A stretch of 64,000 bases of DNA from Mermis nigrescens (Eukaryota > Nematoda > Enoplea > Mermithida > Mermithidae), in the NCBI GenBank assembly GCA_036768485.1, contig JAVLUZ010000655.1, positions 1-64,000 of the forward strand. Direction: 5' to 3'. The notes beneath the pieces are model-generated. The model worked only from the letters and a program-made list of their open reading frames with translations. It searched no databases and was not told the DNA's origin. A program made the position numbers and the translations under genes. How positions within the stretch are numbered: the first letter of the stretch is position 1; each line of letters begins with the position of its first letter. This document shows positions 48,301 to 59,223 of the stretch, piece by piece.

Positions 48301-51300
48301 TCGTTTAGCAATTCTTCAGCCCAGAACTATCAATTTTTTCGCGTTTGCGCCAAATATTCATTCTTATACTATATTTTGTTCAAACTGATTGTGATTTTTC
48401 AGAATTTTCCGCATTTTCTTAATGCGGAAGAAGTAGCATCAACCGAAAGTCATAAATTGATGTTCTTAACGCGTATTCATGGTTTTTAAAGCCAATAGAA
48501 GCCCTTAGGAAAACATTTCGGGACTGTCCTCCTGAATTCTCGCGCTTTATGTAGGTTAAGAAATCTGAACCAGTATTTTTACGGGTCATACTCTAAATGC
48601 TCCGAAGTCGGACTTGTTCGCAACTAGGATAATTTCGGGCGCTTTTTCCCTGTCCGCCGTATATTTTTTGGCCAAATTGAGCCAATCGATCAAATTATCG
48701 AAACTGACCCTGTTCGTTATATCGTATACTAATAGAATACCGTGCGATCCGTAAACGTATTTGTCCAGCATAGGCCCGCCAAGGCTTTGGCCCCCAATGT
48801 CCCAAATTTGCATCGTTACGTTTAAATTATTATTGTGCAATTGGAATCTTTTAGTGAAAAAGTCTAATCCCATCGTTTGTTTGTACGATTTATTGAACGC
48901 ATCCTGCGAGAATCTGAAAAGAAAAAACTGATTCGATTTCGGGAGAAATCGGAAAAGTGATGAAAAACCGAGAGGATGTTATAAAAGCATTAATAAATCT
49001 TGATAAAAATCAGCTGATTTTGATAATTTATAATATCATATTTTAGTTTTTATATTTTTGATTTTAATTTTGAAATTTTTAAAATTTTTCCGATGAAGGG
49101 CAACAATTAATTGAATTAATTGAAGAATCTGTTGACCAACCCTCTTAGACCATCTATCTGTGCATCTAAGGTCCAGACCAGCCTCTAAATCAAATGTTAC
49201 TTTGAAAACCCAATAAAACAAAAAACACTTTTGACCAAACAATTGATATTTTTTAAAAGGCGCAGCGGAAAATTTGAAGCGTTTTTATTTTTTGAGCGAC
49301 GGACTGCAAAATGAAATTTTAAAAATTGGGACAAATCAACGTATAGATCATTTTAATTTCGGAAAAGGTGAAGTACGTAAATCGAACAAATATGTTAATC
49401 ATCAAAATAATATATAGTTAGGAAAATCTAATAAATCAATTAGATTTTTACAATTACACATATGTTGAATTAAAGTGCACTTTTAGGCTATTTTGAGAAT
49501 TTTCTAAGAATATACAGTGTGGCCCATAAAAAGGCTACATTCCGATTTGACAGGTCATTACTTCGGCTCATGTAAACTTCAAAGTTTCAAACTGGCTGCA
49601 TTCGATAGATAAAAGTCTCTTCTTTCCAAATGTGTACAAAATTATGGTCAAGTCGCAGTGCTTCGGGCGCGAAGGCAATTTGTTTACACCCTACTTTAAT
49701 ATTGTTCAAAAGCTGATAGCGTCATTGGTCCTGCCATCAATTTGCACCCTCTTCTGACGATATCCTGAAATTTTTTCACTCGCTAGGACGCGTATCTATT
49801 CTGGATATTTAAAAATGTATTAATTAATTTTTGTGACTGCATATATTGTCACAAATGTCAAAAAATGATACCAACATTCACAGCAATGTAATACAATGCA
49901 GAAACCATGTTTTTCCAACAGTGAGGTGTAAACAAATTACCGTAGTGCAGGAACCGCTAAGAGCTGGCCAAATTTTTAACGCAGATCAGATAAAGACATG
50001 TTTACCTATCTAATGCAGCTGGTCTTAAAATTTTATTTCACATCAGCCGATGTTATGACGTATTAAAAAATGTAGCCTTTTTTATGGGCCACCCTGTATA
50101 CATAGCCGTGCCTAGGGGGTGTGAACTGTGCGGCCGCACAGGGCCGCTAAAATTATGGGCACGCTAAAAAGTTGTAGTGCATGCCGTATAGAATTCATTT
50201 TTTGGCGGCCCTCTTACAATAATTCGATACATACGTTCAAAAGGATGGATTTTTCGACGTTCTAATGCAAACACAGTCAGTTAAAAATATTCACTTGCAT
50301 TTTTAAGAGAACGCTGACTGAGCTATACTTGTATTCATTTTTCAGACATATTGTTGATTTTTCTGTTGCAATAATGTGTGTCCAGAAAATTGAGTTAGAA
50401 AAGGCTAAAATGTCAAAATTTTCCGGCGCTTTGCACCGAGCCATAGATCAAATGAATTTAAAAGCTTGAATCAGCTGAAATAATCTAGCACTTCACATCA
50501 CTAGTAATTTAATGCACTATTTGTTCATTGAATGAAAGTGCGCATGCTTGTTGAGCATAAAACTAAAAGTGCGAAAATGATTGTGTAGCAGTTAGTCTAT
50601 TCTTTGCTTTTTTGTCTTTCTTTACAAGGACACAATCCTATTTTGAATGAAAGAAATGGCCAAACTTTCTTATGTTTTTGTGCATTTCCTGTTTTCTGAA
50701 CTGCATCTTCTTAGTAAGAAGGCCACAAATGGGCCTGAAAAGGGTAAGAACAAAAACTTCAATTTATACATTTTTCTATATCTTATTGGCAGCGACCCGT
50801 TGCTGCGCTATGTAATTAGCAGAGAGTCGAAAAACGCATTTCAGCTCAGAAGTTTTGTGAGATGTAAGAGTTCATCATTTTTGAGTGTTTTTTGGCTCCA
50901 TTCAGGACCGAAATTCGGCCGTTTTTGCGAAAATTTTAACGTTGTTATTTTACATTAAAATGCTTTTTTACGAAATTTGTAGGGACTCTGTCCCGGACCC
51001 CGCAGGGAACGCTTGACCGCGCCACCTAAGACCCCGCAGCATATGTGGGCAGCAACAAAATCCCGGGGGGGTAGGTGCAAGGTTTTTTAGAGGTCGAAAA
51101 ATGGTCTTAGAAATGATGGTATGGCCAAGAAATACCGTTTTCAAGGTTTCTCATTGAGCGCTACCCACGAAAAAACATGGGAAGATGATGAATCGCTCAA
51201 GTCATACATGGACCAGACATGTACACTGAGCTAAAAGTTCTTGCTCGATCAAGTCCAAATGAATTAAATTCGCCACTAGCTACTCTTAAATATCTACCAA

Positions 51301-51958
51301 ATGACTTCCGGGATGTTTTCCCGAACCTTATAATTGATTTCAGAATTTTACTTACAGTACCTATTGCTGTGGCCTCAGCAGGACGTTCCTTCTCGGAATT
51401 GAAATTAATAAAGACATATTTGCGGTCAACTATGACTGATTCTCGTCTAAGTGCACTAGCAATCATTTTAATTGAAAAGGATTTATCATCTTCGTTAGAT
51501 TTTTTGCAATTGATTGAACAGTTTGCCGCTCAGAAAGCTAAGCAAGTGTTATTTTCTAATAAAGCACGTCATCATTCACGAAATAGGTAAATTATTTGAG
51601 AAAAACATACGATACCTACTAAAAATAATAAAGCACTAATATTTTGTTAGTAAATTTACAGTAAGATGCTAACTGCGATCATGTAGGTACATATGTAAAG
51701 GATATACATAAGTGATAATTATGATGCCTATAATACCAGTTTTAAAAATTATGGGGCCGCAAAAATAGTTTCGCCCAGGGCCGCTAAACCTCTAAGCACG
51801 GCCCTGCCTGTATACAGAATGTAAGTAGAATGAATTGCTCTCTTTTATTTTCTAATCAGCTACCTTGTGCAAATTGATGTCTTTCCACAAGAGGCATCGC
51901 CCAATACTGCAATTTTTAGCATTTGATCTACCGTTTCTTCATCCTCCGAATCTCCCAT
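45340..51958 (-). CDS. RAB28: Small GTPase Rab28 (3 exons; phase breaks in or at exon 3)
   Basis: Ras-superfamily GTPase linked in other animals to ciliary trafficking and retromer. Exon 1 is 51958-51864 (ATG at 51958; [21 protein letters not shown]-loop GDASCGKTS). Exon 2 is 48913-48592 ([19 protein letters not shown], switch II WDIGGQ with the Rab28-specific Ile-Gly, NKSD). The exon 1-2 phase is correct (AG|A = Arg). Exon 3 is about 45603-45340: it starts [18 protein letters not shown], then needs a one-base shift at about 45546 to continue as [18 protein letters not shown]. It ends PVCSTQ-stop, a CAAX-like prenylation box comparable to human CAVQ. The exon 2-3 junction also seems one base out with a canonical AG. 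Predicted length is about 226 residues against 221 in human. Two single-base errors (assembly or sequencing) or recent decay are both possible. Intron 1 holds a MITE and a hAT relic; intron 2 holds further MITEs. Confidence 0.88.
45741..46332. mobile_element. 592-bp transposon with about 100-bp terminal inverted repeats
   Basis: The left arm starts GGGCAAACTTATAGTATCGG and runs through GACCGGCCGCACAG, GGGGCGGAGCTTCGTTA and ATGATTGGTCAGACAAATAA to TGGTCTAC. The right arm is its complement with scattered changes. The 6-mer AGCTTA stands directly outside both ends (45735-45740 and 46333-46338). The middle 400 bases lack coding features. It lies in RAB28 intron 2. The superfamily was not assigned. 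Confidence 0.85.
46430..46700. repeat. Family B copy in RAB28 intron 2
   Basis: GTGCACAAGCACAGTTGG, CGGCTTCAAAAGCTGGCATAAA, TTAATTTCAAGCACAATTGG and a terminal GGATTATACCCGG-like segment occur in family B order. It is degenerate. Confidence 0.4.
46725..46947 (-). mobile_element. MITE-A copy, left end degraded
   Basis: Reverse core from about AACTTGTGGGCATAAAAATT through GATGCCAATGGATAGTGC to GCCGCTCACCTATG. No matching flank duplication was found. Confidence 0.75.
46990..47397. repeat. Direct repeat pair enclosing a hairpin
   Basis: AATTCCCAGAAACTTCCTGA...ATATATCTTGAATGCCAC (46990-47042) recurs at 47326-47390 with small differences and an insertion. Between the copies, ATAAATGGGG (47241) and CCCCATTTAT (47280) form a stem around GGAGCGAGCTAAGCGAGC. 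This looks like a solo or defective element with long direct ends. Confidence 0.6.
47840..48250. repeat. Two family B copies in tandem
   Basis: The first runs from about 47840 to 48010 (AAAAATGCTCGAAGTTGACC, TTTGAGGTCATTTTTGGCTC). The second runs from about 48020 to 48245 (AAAAGAGTTTGAAATTGATC, CTTGGGGTAAATTTGGCTCG, GGCCATGCTGCC). They lie about 100 bases beyond the 5' splice site region of RAB28 intron 2. Confidence 0.5.
49511..50100. mobile_element. About 590-bp mariner-like MITE
   Basis: The left end TATACAGTGTGGCCCATAAA and the right end, the complement of TATACAGGGTGGCCCATAAA, form inverted repeats of about 28 bases. TA stands at both borders, as for Tc1/mariner insertion. The interior has no transposase frame. 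It lies in RAB28 intron 1. Its right tip was the target of the hAT element at 50102-51807. Confidence 0.88.
51040..51165 (+). mobile_element. Truncated MITE-A inside the hAT relic
   Basis: Starts CATATGTGGGCAGCAACAAAA and continues through GGTATGGCCAAGAAATACC and TTCTCATTGAGCGCTACCC, then stops abruptly before the transposase remnant. The hAT element was probably internally deleted here. Confidence 0.75.
51219..51590 (+). pseudogene. hAT transposase, C-terminal dimerisation domain remnant
   Basis: An open frame of about 123 codons matches the C-terminus of hAT transposases of the ZMYM1/TTF-type group. The diagnostic core is [20 protein letters not shown] followed by [14 protein letters not shown]. 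The N-terminal zinc finger and the catalytic RNase-H-like part are absent, so it cannot be active alone. It is enclosed by the matching terminal repeats of the 50102-51807 element and sits on the opposite strand to RAB28. Confidence 0.85.
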
Positions 51959-53382
51959 TATTTCCAGACCCCGCGATCACGAGAGCATTTTAATTTAATG
52001 GATTATTCTAAAGAAATAAAAGATTCCAGTATTTTTTAAATTATTTCATAAATTAAATTAAATAAATTCAAAATGTATTAAATTGGCGAGTAAAATTTAA
52101 TTGATAATAGGGCTCAGATCTTCTACATTTACTGAATGAATACATCCTGTTCATCCGATATCTTGTTAGATTAGTGAGCAGGTGCACGAAACATAGAAAA
52201 TTAGGTGTTTTATTTTATTTGAATATTTGAACTAAATTTTTTAAACATTTTGCGTTGTCTTTACAAATAATAGACGCTGATTTTTCTTCCTTATCACCAG
52301 ATGGAAAATGTGAAAAAGATTAAATTTGTTTAAATCAAATCTTGAATTAAATTTATTGATTTGAATTCCGCAGATTTGCCTTTTCCCATTAGATTTTTTA
52401 ACTTAATCATTATATTTTTCTTTTTAAATTTAATCAATTTTGCTTACCATAGTTGTCCTTATTTAACAACAAATTTTAAACACATTCATAAGTTTGTCAT
52501 ATCCAGAAGAAAGTTAGTATCAAAAATGACGGTATAATATTCAGGTATGTATCCGGTTCGGACCCCAAGGCACTTTCGCAAAAAACAACTAAAACCCTGC
52601 ATTGATAACACTGCGATAAACACCTGCAACTGTAAATAACGAAACGCGGAATTATTTCCACATTTTTTATGATTTGAATTTTGGAGGAAAAATTAAATAA
52701 ATAAAAATAAGTGCGCATCCTAATCGAGCAAAAAATTATAACTTAGCTGAATATAAACAACTTGAATCGCAAGTCTGCCCGTTTCGATTTAATTCGCATA
52801 TTGTCTAGAAAATTTATTATTTTTAAACATGTAGTAGAAAAAAGTGCTTGCAGAAATGCAAAAATACATAAGAAGGAAAAATGGCTTTTTCCCTCTATCA
52901 GCAATGCCATTTGTTAGCTGTTATTGACGACAATGAGGGTCAATGCATGCCCTGTTGCTATAGAAACTCGTTTTAAAATACATACGCACGATAATCTACA
53001 TGTCCGTTTAGCTCTCTTTTTAAGCTGAATCCGTGATGTAGGCTTAACATTTAACACGGCTATTGATTAATAATATTTTTATCCATAACGCATTAAAATT
53101 CTAAAAAATATAGAAAATGAAATTTGTTTGAGAAGCACGTTTTAACTGGAATGTTAGAGAAGACAAAAACATGACCGTATCATATCGATTGATTTGCAGC
53201 AGGAAATTCATTGAACAAGATAGTCTCTAATAACTAGTTATCTTCTAATCAAGTTCCGAAAATATAGGATGTGGAGCGTATTTAAAGATAATCAAGAAGT
53301 AAACTAGGCACAAAATTTTCATTCATAACTCAACAGAAATGGGAGTATAGCTGAAATTCTTTCAAGAGCTTTTCAACCATTT
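51959..53382. other. Region between RAB28 and the retrotransposon
   Basis: No gene recognised. The RAB28 promoter, transcribed leftward, should lie just right of 51958, but no specific element stands out. No gag domain or zinc knuckle was found before the protease at 53.4 kb, and no LTR was recognised. Confidence 0.6.
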
Positions 53383-54236
53383 TTGAACAAATCTGGGCTT
53401 TCTAACTTAAGTACTTGTGCGGGGTGGAGTGAAATTCAGGAAAAATGTCCAAAAATTGATATATGGCTAAATGAAGATGCTGAGAGGCTGGTGCCTGCAC
53501 TTATAGACTCGGGATCCGATATTACACTGATTAGTAGCGAATTATGCAAGGAACGAGGATTTCAAATGCAGCCAGCGCATGTGAGACAACTACTCGTTGC
53601 AAGTGGTGAAAAAACTTGTCCAGTAGGTTGCGTTTGGCTCAAAGTATCATTATCGCCAACATGTTTTTATTATATAGCGGTTTAACAGAAATGCTTAGGG
53701 TTCACATAGTCGACAATTGCCCCGCAAAAATGATCATAGGTACAGACTATATGCGTAGATTCCCAAAAACAGATATACAATGGAAAAATAAACAAATTGA
53801 CTTCGGAACACAAATAGTGCCAATGAAAGAATATTTGTATTTGCCCAGCACTACGCGTGGGGTTACAGTAGACAGCCAAAATACTTTGATACCTGCACTT
53901 TGTATAGTTCTACTTTCCGCACATGTGAAAGGGCCTCATATGCTTCTGGATTCTTCAGTTTTTGAACCTCTTTCGAAAATTCGTGAAAAATTTAAATTGG
54001 ACATGGCCGCGTGTCTATCAAAACCTGATCAAGGGGAAATACCTGTCAGTGTGATGAATTTAACGGAAGTTCCCATAATGCTTTACGCGGGCACTAAAAT
54101 TGGAAAAGTACGAATGTATCATTCGTCACATAGTGAAAGCAGTATACCGATGGTGTGCCATGTAAGGACAGCTCGATCCAATGTAGCAGAGGATGCTTCA
54201 AAAAATGAAATAAGTCAAAAAAGCAAAAAACGATGA
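53383..54236 (+). pseudogene. Gypsy protease region
   Basis: The retropepsin active site LIDSGSDITLISSEL is at about 53507-53545. After a frameshift near 53670 the next frame continues GLTEMLRVHIVDNCPAKMII with GTDYMRRF, the second conserved protease block. The remaining 120 or so residues form the linker to the reverse transcriptase. Without the shift this would be one frame of about 280 residues. Confidence 0.8.
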
Positions 54237-55190
54237 TTTCCCATTTAAACTGAAATTAGATAATCCAGTTCTGACTGAAGCGCAAAAATCAGAATTTTTG
54301 AAATTGATGCTTCGCTTCAAACACATTTTTTCGACAGATGAGCATGATGTAGGGAAAACCACTTTAACGGAACATTATAGTTGATACGGGGAATGCAGTA
54401 CCTATTCATCAAGTTCCATACAAACAGCGTGAATTAATACAGACACAGGTCAATGAAATGCTCGAAAAAGGGTTGCACGACCGTCCCAAAGTCCTTGGGC
54501 TAGCCCTGTTGTATTACTACCTAAGAAAACGGGAGGATACCGTTTTTGCGTTGATTATCGAAAATTAAAATGCTGTAACCAAGAAAGGCTGTTATCCATT
54601 GCCCAGAATTGATGATATTTTCGGTTCTGTGAATCATGCTACTTTTTTCGACTTTAGACCAAAGTTCAGGATATTGGCAAATACCTTTGGCCGAAAAATA
54701 TAAAGAAAAAACGGCATTTGTAACTTTCAACGGGTTGTATGAATTTAATGTTCTCCCGTTTGCCTTTGTAATGCCCCTGCCACCTTTCAAAGATTGATGG
54801 ATGTCGTTTTAAGCGGTTTGCATGGTCCATGTGTCTAGATTTATCTAGACGATATTTTGATTTTCGATAGAACTTTTGAAGAGCACATTAAACGACTTAA
54901 GAAGTTTTTGAGCGGATTGCTGATGCTGGACTAAAACTACGTTTTGAAAAATGCAAATTCTTATTGCCAGAAATTCTTATTTAGGACACGTTATTACAAA
55001 AGAGGGCTTGAATCCAGACCAAGTACAAAGGTAGCGCTGTAAAATGTTCCAGTGCCAAAAAACCTTGACGAATTACTAGCTTCTCGGGTTGGCAGGATAT
55101 TATAGAAAATTCATTAAAGATTTCGCTAAAATCGCTGATCCGCTTCATTATCTTTTGAAAAAATATCAAATTTAACTGGACTGGAAGCAG
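54236..55190 (+). pseudogene. Gypsy reverse transcriptase, multiply frameshifted
   Basis: Recognisable blocks in successive frames are [39 protein letters not shown], the IYLDDILIF active site (YLDD at 54842-54853) and LGLAGYYRKFIKDFAKIADP. At least five frame changes or stops separate them. Confidence 0.88.
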
Positions 55191-55640
55191 TGAAATCGCT
55201 TTTGAAAAATTGAAAGAACTATTAATCACTTCACCAGTTTTAATACATCCAAATTTTCAACAAGCTTTTCATTCTTCAAACCGATGCTTCTCTAAATTAG
55301 GATTAGGAGCAGTGTTGTCTCAAGAAACGGAAAATGGGGAACAGCCTATTGCATATGCAAGTCGAAAATTGATTAAAGCGGAAAAAAATTACTCAGTTAC
55401 GGAACAAGAGGCATTGGCCGTGATCTGGGAGTTAAACATTTTCGACATTACTTATTTGAGCATAAAATAAAATTGTGACTGATCATAGTGCTTTAAGGCA
55501 AGTTCTTACTAAATCTAAGCCATCCGGTAGGATAGCTAGATGGGGCTTAGCTCTTCAGGAATTTCCTGAAATAGAAATTGTGCACAGAGCGGGTAAGAAG
55601 CAATCAAATGTAGACGCGCTTTCTCGAGATATAATATAAT
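55190..55640 (+). pseudogene. Gypsy RNase H region
   Basis: LLITSPVLIHPNFQQAF leads into GLGAVLSQETENGEQPIAYA, then ASRKLIKAEKNYSVTEQEAL (the conserved Glu), a frame change, and TDHSALRQVL with RAGKKQSNVDALSR. These are the usual RNase H blocks of Ty3/gypsy pol. Confidence 0.88.
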
Positions 55641-55801
55641 TCGTCAGAAAAGGCGTACCAAAATCAAAGATTTTATTGCTTTACAAAAAAATGATCCATT
55701 CTGCCTTTCTTGTTAAAGATCCTAGATTCAGATGGGCTTCCAGAGAATGACAAAGACGCAAATAAGTTAATAATGATGAGTGATAAATTCACAGTTATTG
55801 C

Positions 55802-56316
55802 GTGATATTCTGTATTATGTCGGAAATAACTCCAAACCAGCCAGAGCCAAAATTAGTGGTACCAGAATCTATGAAAGAAGAAATTTTAGAAGCTTGTCAT
55901 GATGACGTTTTTGCTGGTCATTTTGGATTTGCAAGGACATACGCTCGCATAAAATTGCATTATTTTTGGCCTACGCTTTATAAAGATGTCAAAAATCATT
56001 GCAAAAAGTGTTTTGACTGTTTAACACGTAAGCCACCACACACTAGAAATCGTGCCTCATTAACACCAATTCCGGTCACTGGACCGTTTGACCGGGCAGC
56101 TGTTGATATTTTAGGGCCTCTTCCTATGACCGCTAACGGAAATAAGTACATAATTGTCTTTACGGAATACCTAACTAAATATGCTGCGGCCGCTGCAATA
56201 AAGGATGCGACTGCAGATACGGTAGCTAGAATTTTTATGAACGAAATTGTGCTGAGACACGAGCACCTTTAACTTTATTGTCTGATCGGGGAACAAATTT
56301 TTTATCCGATTTAGTC
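55802..56316 (+). pseudogene. Gypsy integrase, N-terminal half
   Basis: The HHCC zinc-binding part is clear: HFGFARTYARIKLHYFWP and KNHCKKCFDCLTRK. The first catalytic Asp lies in AVDILGPLPM and the second in LSDRGTNF after a small frameshift near 56270. The frame is then interrupted at 56316 by an inserted element and resumes at 59224. Confidence 0.88.
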
Positions 56317-57354
56317 CAGTGTTGCCAGGTCCCAAAATTCAGATTCTCGCACAGAGGTAAAATCGGGGGAAAATTCTCCTGCAATTCTCCTGAAAATATT
56401 TTGATTCTCCTGAAAATTCTCCTGACTGATATTTTGCAGGAAAGGTTGTGACAGCAGATCTACAATTGTATGTACATTATGCATATCGCTATGCTCAGGC
56501 CGAACTTACCTTGGTTCACCCAACTATTTTATTCTGAACACTAATTTTCTCACAAAACGCTCATGGAGCATATCTGCATTATACAGGCAGATGCAAAAAT
56601 AATGGAAGACTAATGCTGCACCACAAAGTATAACATTTTTATTCAACATCAACAGCTGACAAACATTCAATAACAGATTCCTTGATCTTCATCAGGATAT
56701 ACTGCTCAAGGGCCTAAGCTAAAGAGGTCGCACTGCTAACAATACACATTATTCGAAAAAAACAGTTTCTGTGCTGCTTAAAACAAGTGATAGCCGCCAA
56801 TTCTTCAGCTGCGCTCGCATCATCAAAGAACGCACTGAAAAGAGCCCTGTTTGCAATGCCATCTTTGAAAAATGAATAATACTTTTATTACTAATTGTAG
56901 CTACTTCAGTAGCGAAGCAACAGTCACTTACGTGCTGAAATATATAAAAAAATGTTCGTAGGCGCTTTTGCAAACACCGTTTTTTTCCAGCGATTTGGGT
57001 TGACATTATAGACCGAACCCAAAATTTTTTTCCACTTTTTCCGACTTTTTTCCACATTTTGCGGGAGGTCTAAAAACGGTTCAAAATAGAGCGCCTGTGC
57101 TGAAAAATCAGTGTTTTTAAGTGGAAAATTTCATGTACACATGCAATAGCGGTGTTTGATGCACTTTTTGTATAAAAATTTCGCGCTCTACAAGAATATC
57201 ACTATCGAGCAACGTTATTTATATTGAAAACTTGAAATTTCCTTCCTTCAGTAAAGCATTTCAGCCGGTTCTTGCAGTCGTTTCCGGACAATTTTTTGTT
57301 CACAATTTATGAAAGTGCATATGTAGCGCTAGAAAATTCTGAAATTTTAGCTCT

Positions 57355-57870
57355 CTAAATCATCATTTGCATTTCAAAAACTGTGCAGAAGGTAAGGATT
57401 TTCAATCGTAGTGGAGTTCTGGGGACCAGATTATCGATAAAAAATGCTGCAATTGGCGCCGCGCTTGGCTTAAACGTCAATAACAAGTAAGAATCAACTT
57501 CACTTATTTTTATGTGACTTCTCTTCTTGAAACGCATTTTGGCATTACAAAAACTAACCGGCTTCAGATGTTGCAGTACAGATAAAGGATTTTCAATCGT
57601 TAGTAAAGTTCTAGATCAAATTGTCGATAAAAAATGCTACAGTTGACGCGGCGTGGCTCAAATATTAATAACAACAAAAGAATTAAACCCACCAGCGCGA
57701 AGTGCCGAAAATTTTTTGTAGTTTTCTGCACTTCTCTAAACGCATTTTTGCATTACAAAAACTAACTGAATCCGTGCAGAAGATAAGGATTTTCAATCGT
57801 AGTGAAGTTCTAGACCAGATTGTCGATAAAAATGCTGCAATTGGCGCGGCGCGCGGCTTGAGGATTACCT
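57355..57870. repeat. 195-bp tandem repeat, about 2.5-3 copies
   Basis: AAGGATTTTCAATCGT, then GTTCT, then GATAAAAAATGCTGCAATTG and GGCGCGGCG recur at about 57393, 57588 and 57785. Two copies are followed by CGCATTTTTGCATTACAAAA. It lies within the 56317-59223 element. Confidence 0.8.
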
Positions 57871-58255
57871 ACTAACAAGTAAGAATTTGACCAACTCGGC
57901 GCGAAGCGTCGAAAATATTTGGTTTGACAAATAGACCAAAAGAGTGGGAAAAAACGGTGTTTGCAAACGTCTATGAGGCTGATGAAAACAATTAGACAGT
58001 GTGTAAAGCTATGTGACTTGGCAACATTCGTGGATATTAGGCAATTATTTAATGAACAGAATGAATGATTTACTACGGAAGCACGAAACTTATTTGAGAT
58101 GGATATAGTCATAACTTAGCACTTAGGTCTCCACTATGAACGAAATAAATTCTTAGTATGTGAAAGATCTCTAAGTATAAAATTATTATACAACTGAACT
58201 AACTACAGTAAGTACGGTAGGAAGCGTAATGTATGATAATCATTATGACTTGCTG

Positions 58256-59007
58256 CACTGCTTTTTATTGTACGAGCCTTCTTTTGTACATGCGCAAAGA
58301 TCCCCGGAAAAGTCTTTGTACGAGCGATTATTTTGTACGGTATATAACGTATAGATATGCTATTGAGATGTACGCATTTTTACATTACTACTAGATTGTT
58401 ATCCGTGACCCGCACGCTATCGCAAAGGGTGTAGCTGTGTCCTAAATTCGAGCTGGTTATATTAGTTCGGCCCGAAACGCCAAAATTTTCGTGAGATTCA
58501 GGTTGAAATTACACATAAAATTCGACTCAGCAAGTTAAAATGACTTGTGTTACACAATTATAAATAATAAGCGGTTGCAATGTGCTGACTGAATCTCATA
58601 ATAGACACCAATTTGCTAATGAATTTTAATGCGCAACGCAAAGATAAAAGAGTCAATTTTATCTTCAAACGGCAGAAAACAGTGCACAGGTTGTTTAATA
58701 GTTCTTTTTTCTGCATAAAAATCTTTATAAAACAGTGGAAATAGATGTAAAAGATGCTTCAATTCAGTACAAAGATGCTTACAGATAGATTTTGGAGTGT
58801 TTAATGCCCGCGCCCGGAGCTAAATAGAATGTAATTATGATACTCGGCGCGAAGCGCCGAAAATTTTTAGAAATTTCGCTAAAAAATACTCAAAAACGTT
58901 AAAATTACTATTACTTTGCTCCCAAAAAGTCTTTGTACATTGTACAAAGATGGCTCCGAAAATCTTTGCACGAGCCTCAAAATCTTTGTCTCGTACAAAA
59001 AACAGTG
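58256..59007. mobile_element. Nested inverted-repeat element
   Basis: The left end CACTGCTTTTTATTGTACGAG and the right end, the complement of CACTGTTTTTTGTACGAG, are inverted. The outside flanks TGACTTGCTG and TGACTTTTGCTG resemble a target duplication. The motif GTACAAAGA/TCTTTGTAC recurs near both ends. A perfect 15-bp palindrome, CGGCGCGAAGCGCCG, lies at about 58843, and related forms occur at 57690 and 57895 in the outer element. Confidence 0.55.
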
Positions 59008-59223
59008 ACTTTTGCTGTTTAAGTTTTGAAAATTCTCCTTAATTTCTCCTAGATTTTCAGGATTCCACTGAATTCTCCTGACATTTTAAAATTCTCCTGC
59101 ATTCTCCTGCATGTTTACAGCTTCTCCTGAAATTCCTCCTGAAAAGCCCATTCTCCTGCTCCTGCTCCTGAAAATTTTAGATTCTCCTGAATTCAGGAGA
59201 ATTCTCCCGCACCGAGCAACCCC

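Larger units (their letters stand above)
50102..51807 (+). mobile_element. hAT transposon relic with exact 8-bp target duplication
   Basis: CTGTATAC lies directly outside both ends (50094-50101 and 51808-51815). The ends are inverted: ATAGCCGTGCCTAGGGGGT at the left and the complement of GCAGGGCCGTGCTTAGAGGT at the right. The subterminal GGCCGCACAGGGCCGCTAAA and the right-hand GGGCCGCAAAA/GGGCCGCTAAA repeat the same motif. It is 1706 bp long, so most of the transposase is missing; the surviving part is at 51219-51590. A MITE-A fragment is present at about 51040-51165. Confidence 0.92.
56317..59223. mobile_element. About 2.9-kb DNA element inserted in the gypsy integrase
   Basis: Integrase coding stops at CCGATTTAGTC and resumes at CCGATTTAAGTC, so about 10 bases of target are duplicated (one A differs). 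The left end is CAGTGTTGCCAGGTCCC and the right end GCACCGAGCAACC; these are only partly inverted. Both ends carry arrays of ATTCTCCTG in the same orientation. No transposase was recognised in any frame. Inside are three copies of a 195-bp repeat and a further inverted-repeat element. Confidence 0.75.

Noticed and set aside
56749..58112. Minus-strand open frames inside the 2.9-kb element
   Set aside because: No conserved motif was recognised and they overlap tandem repeats. Treated as chance frames.
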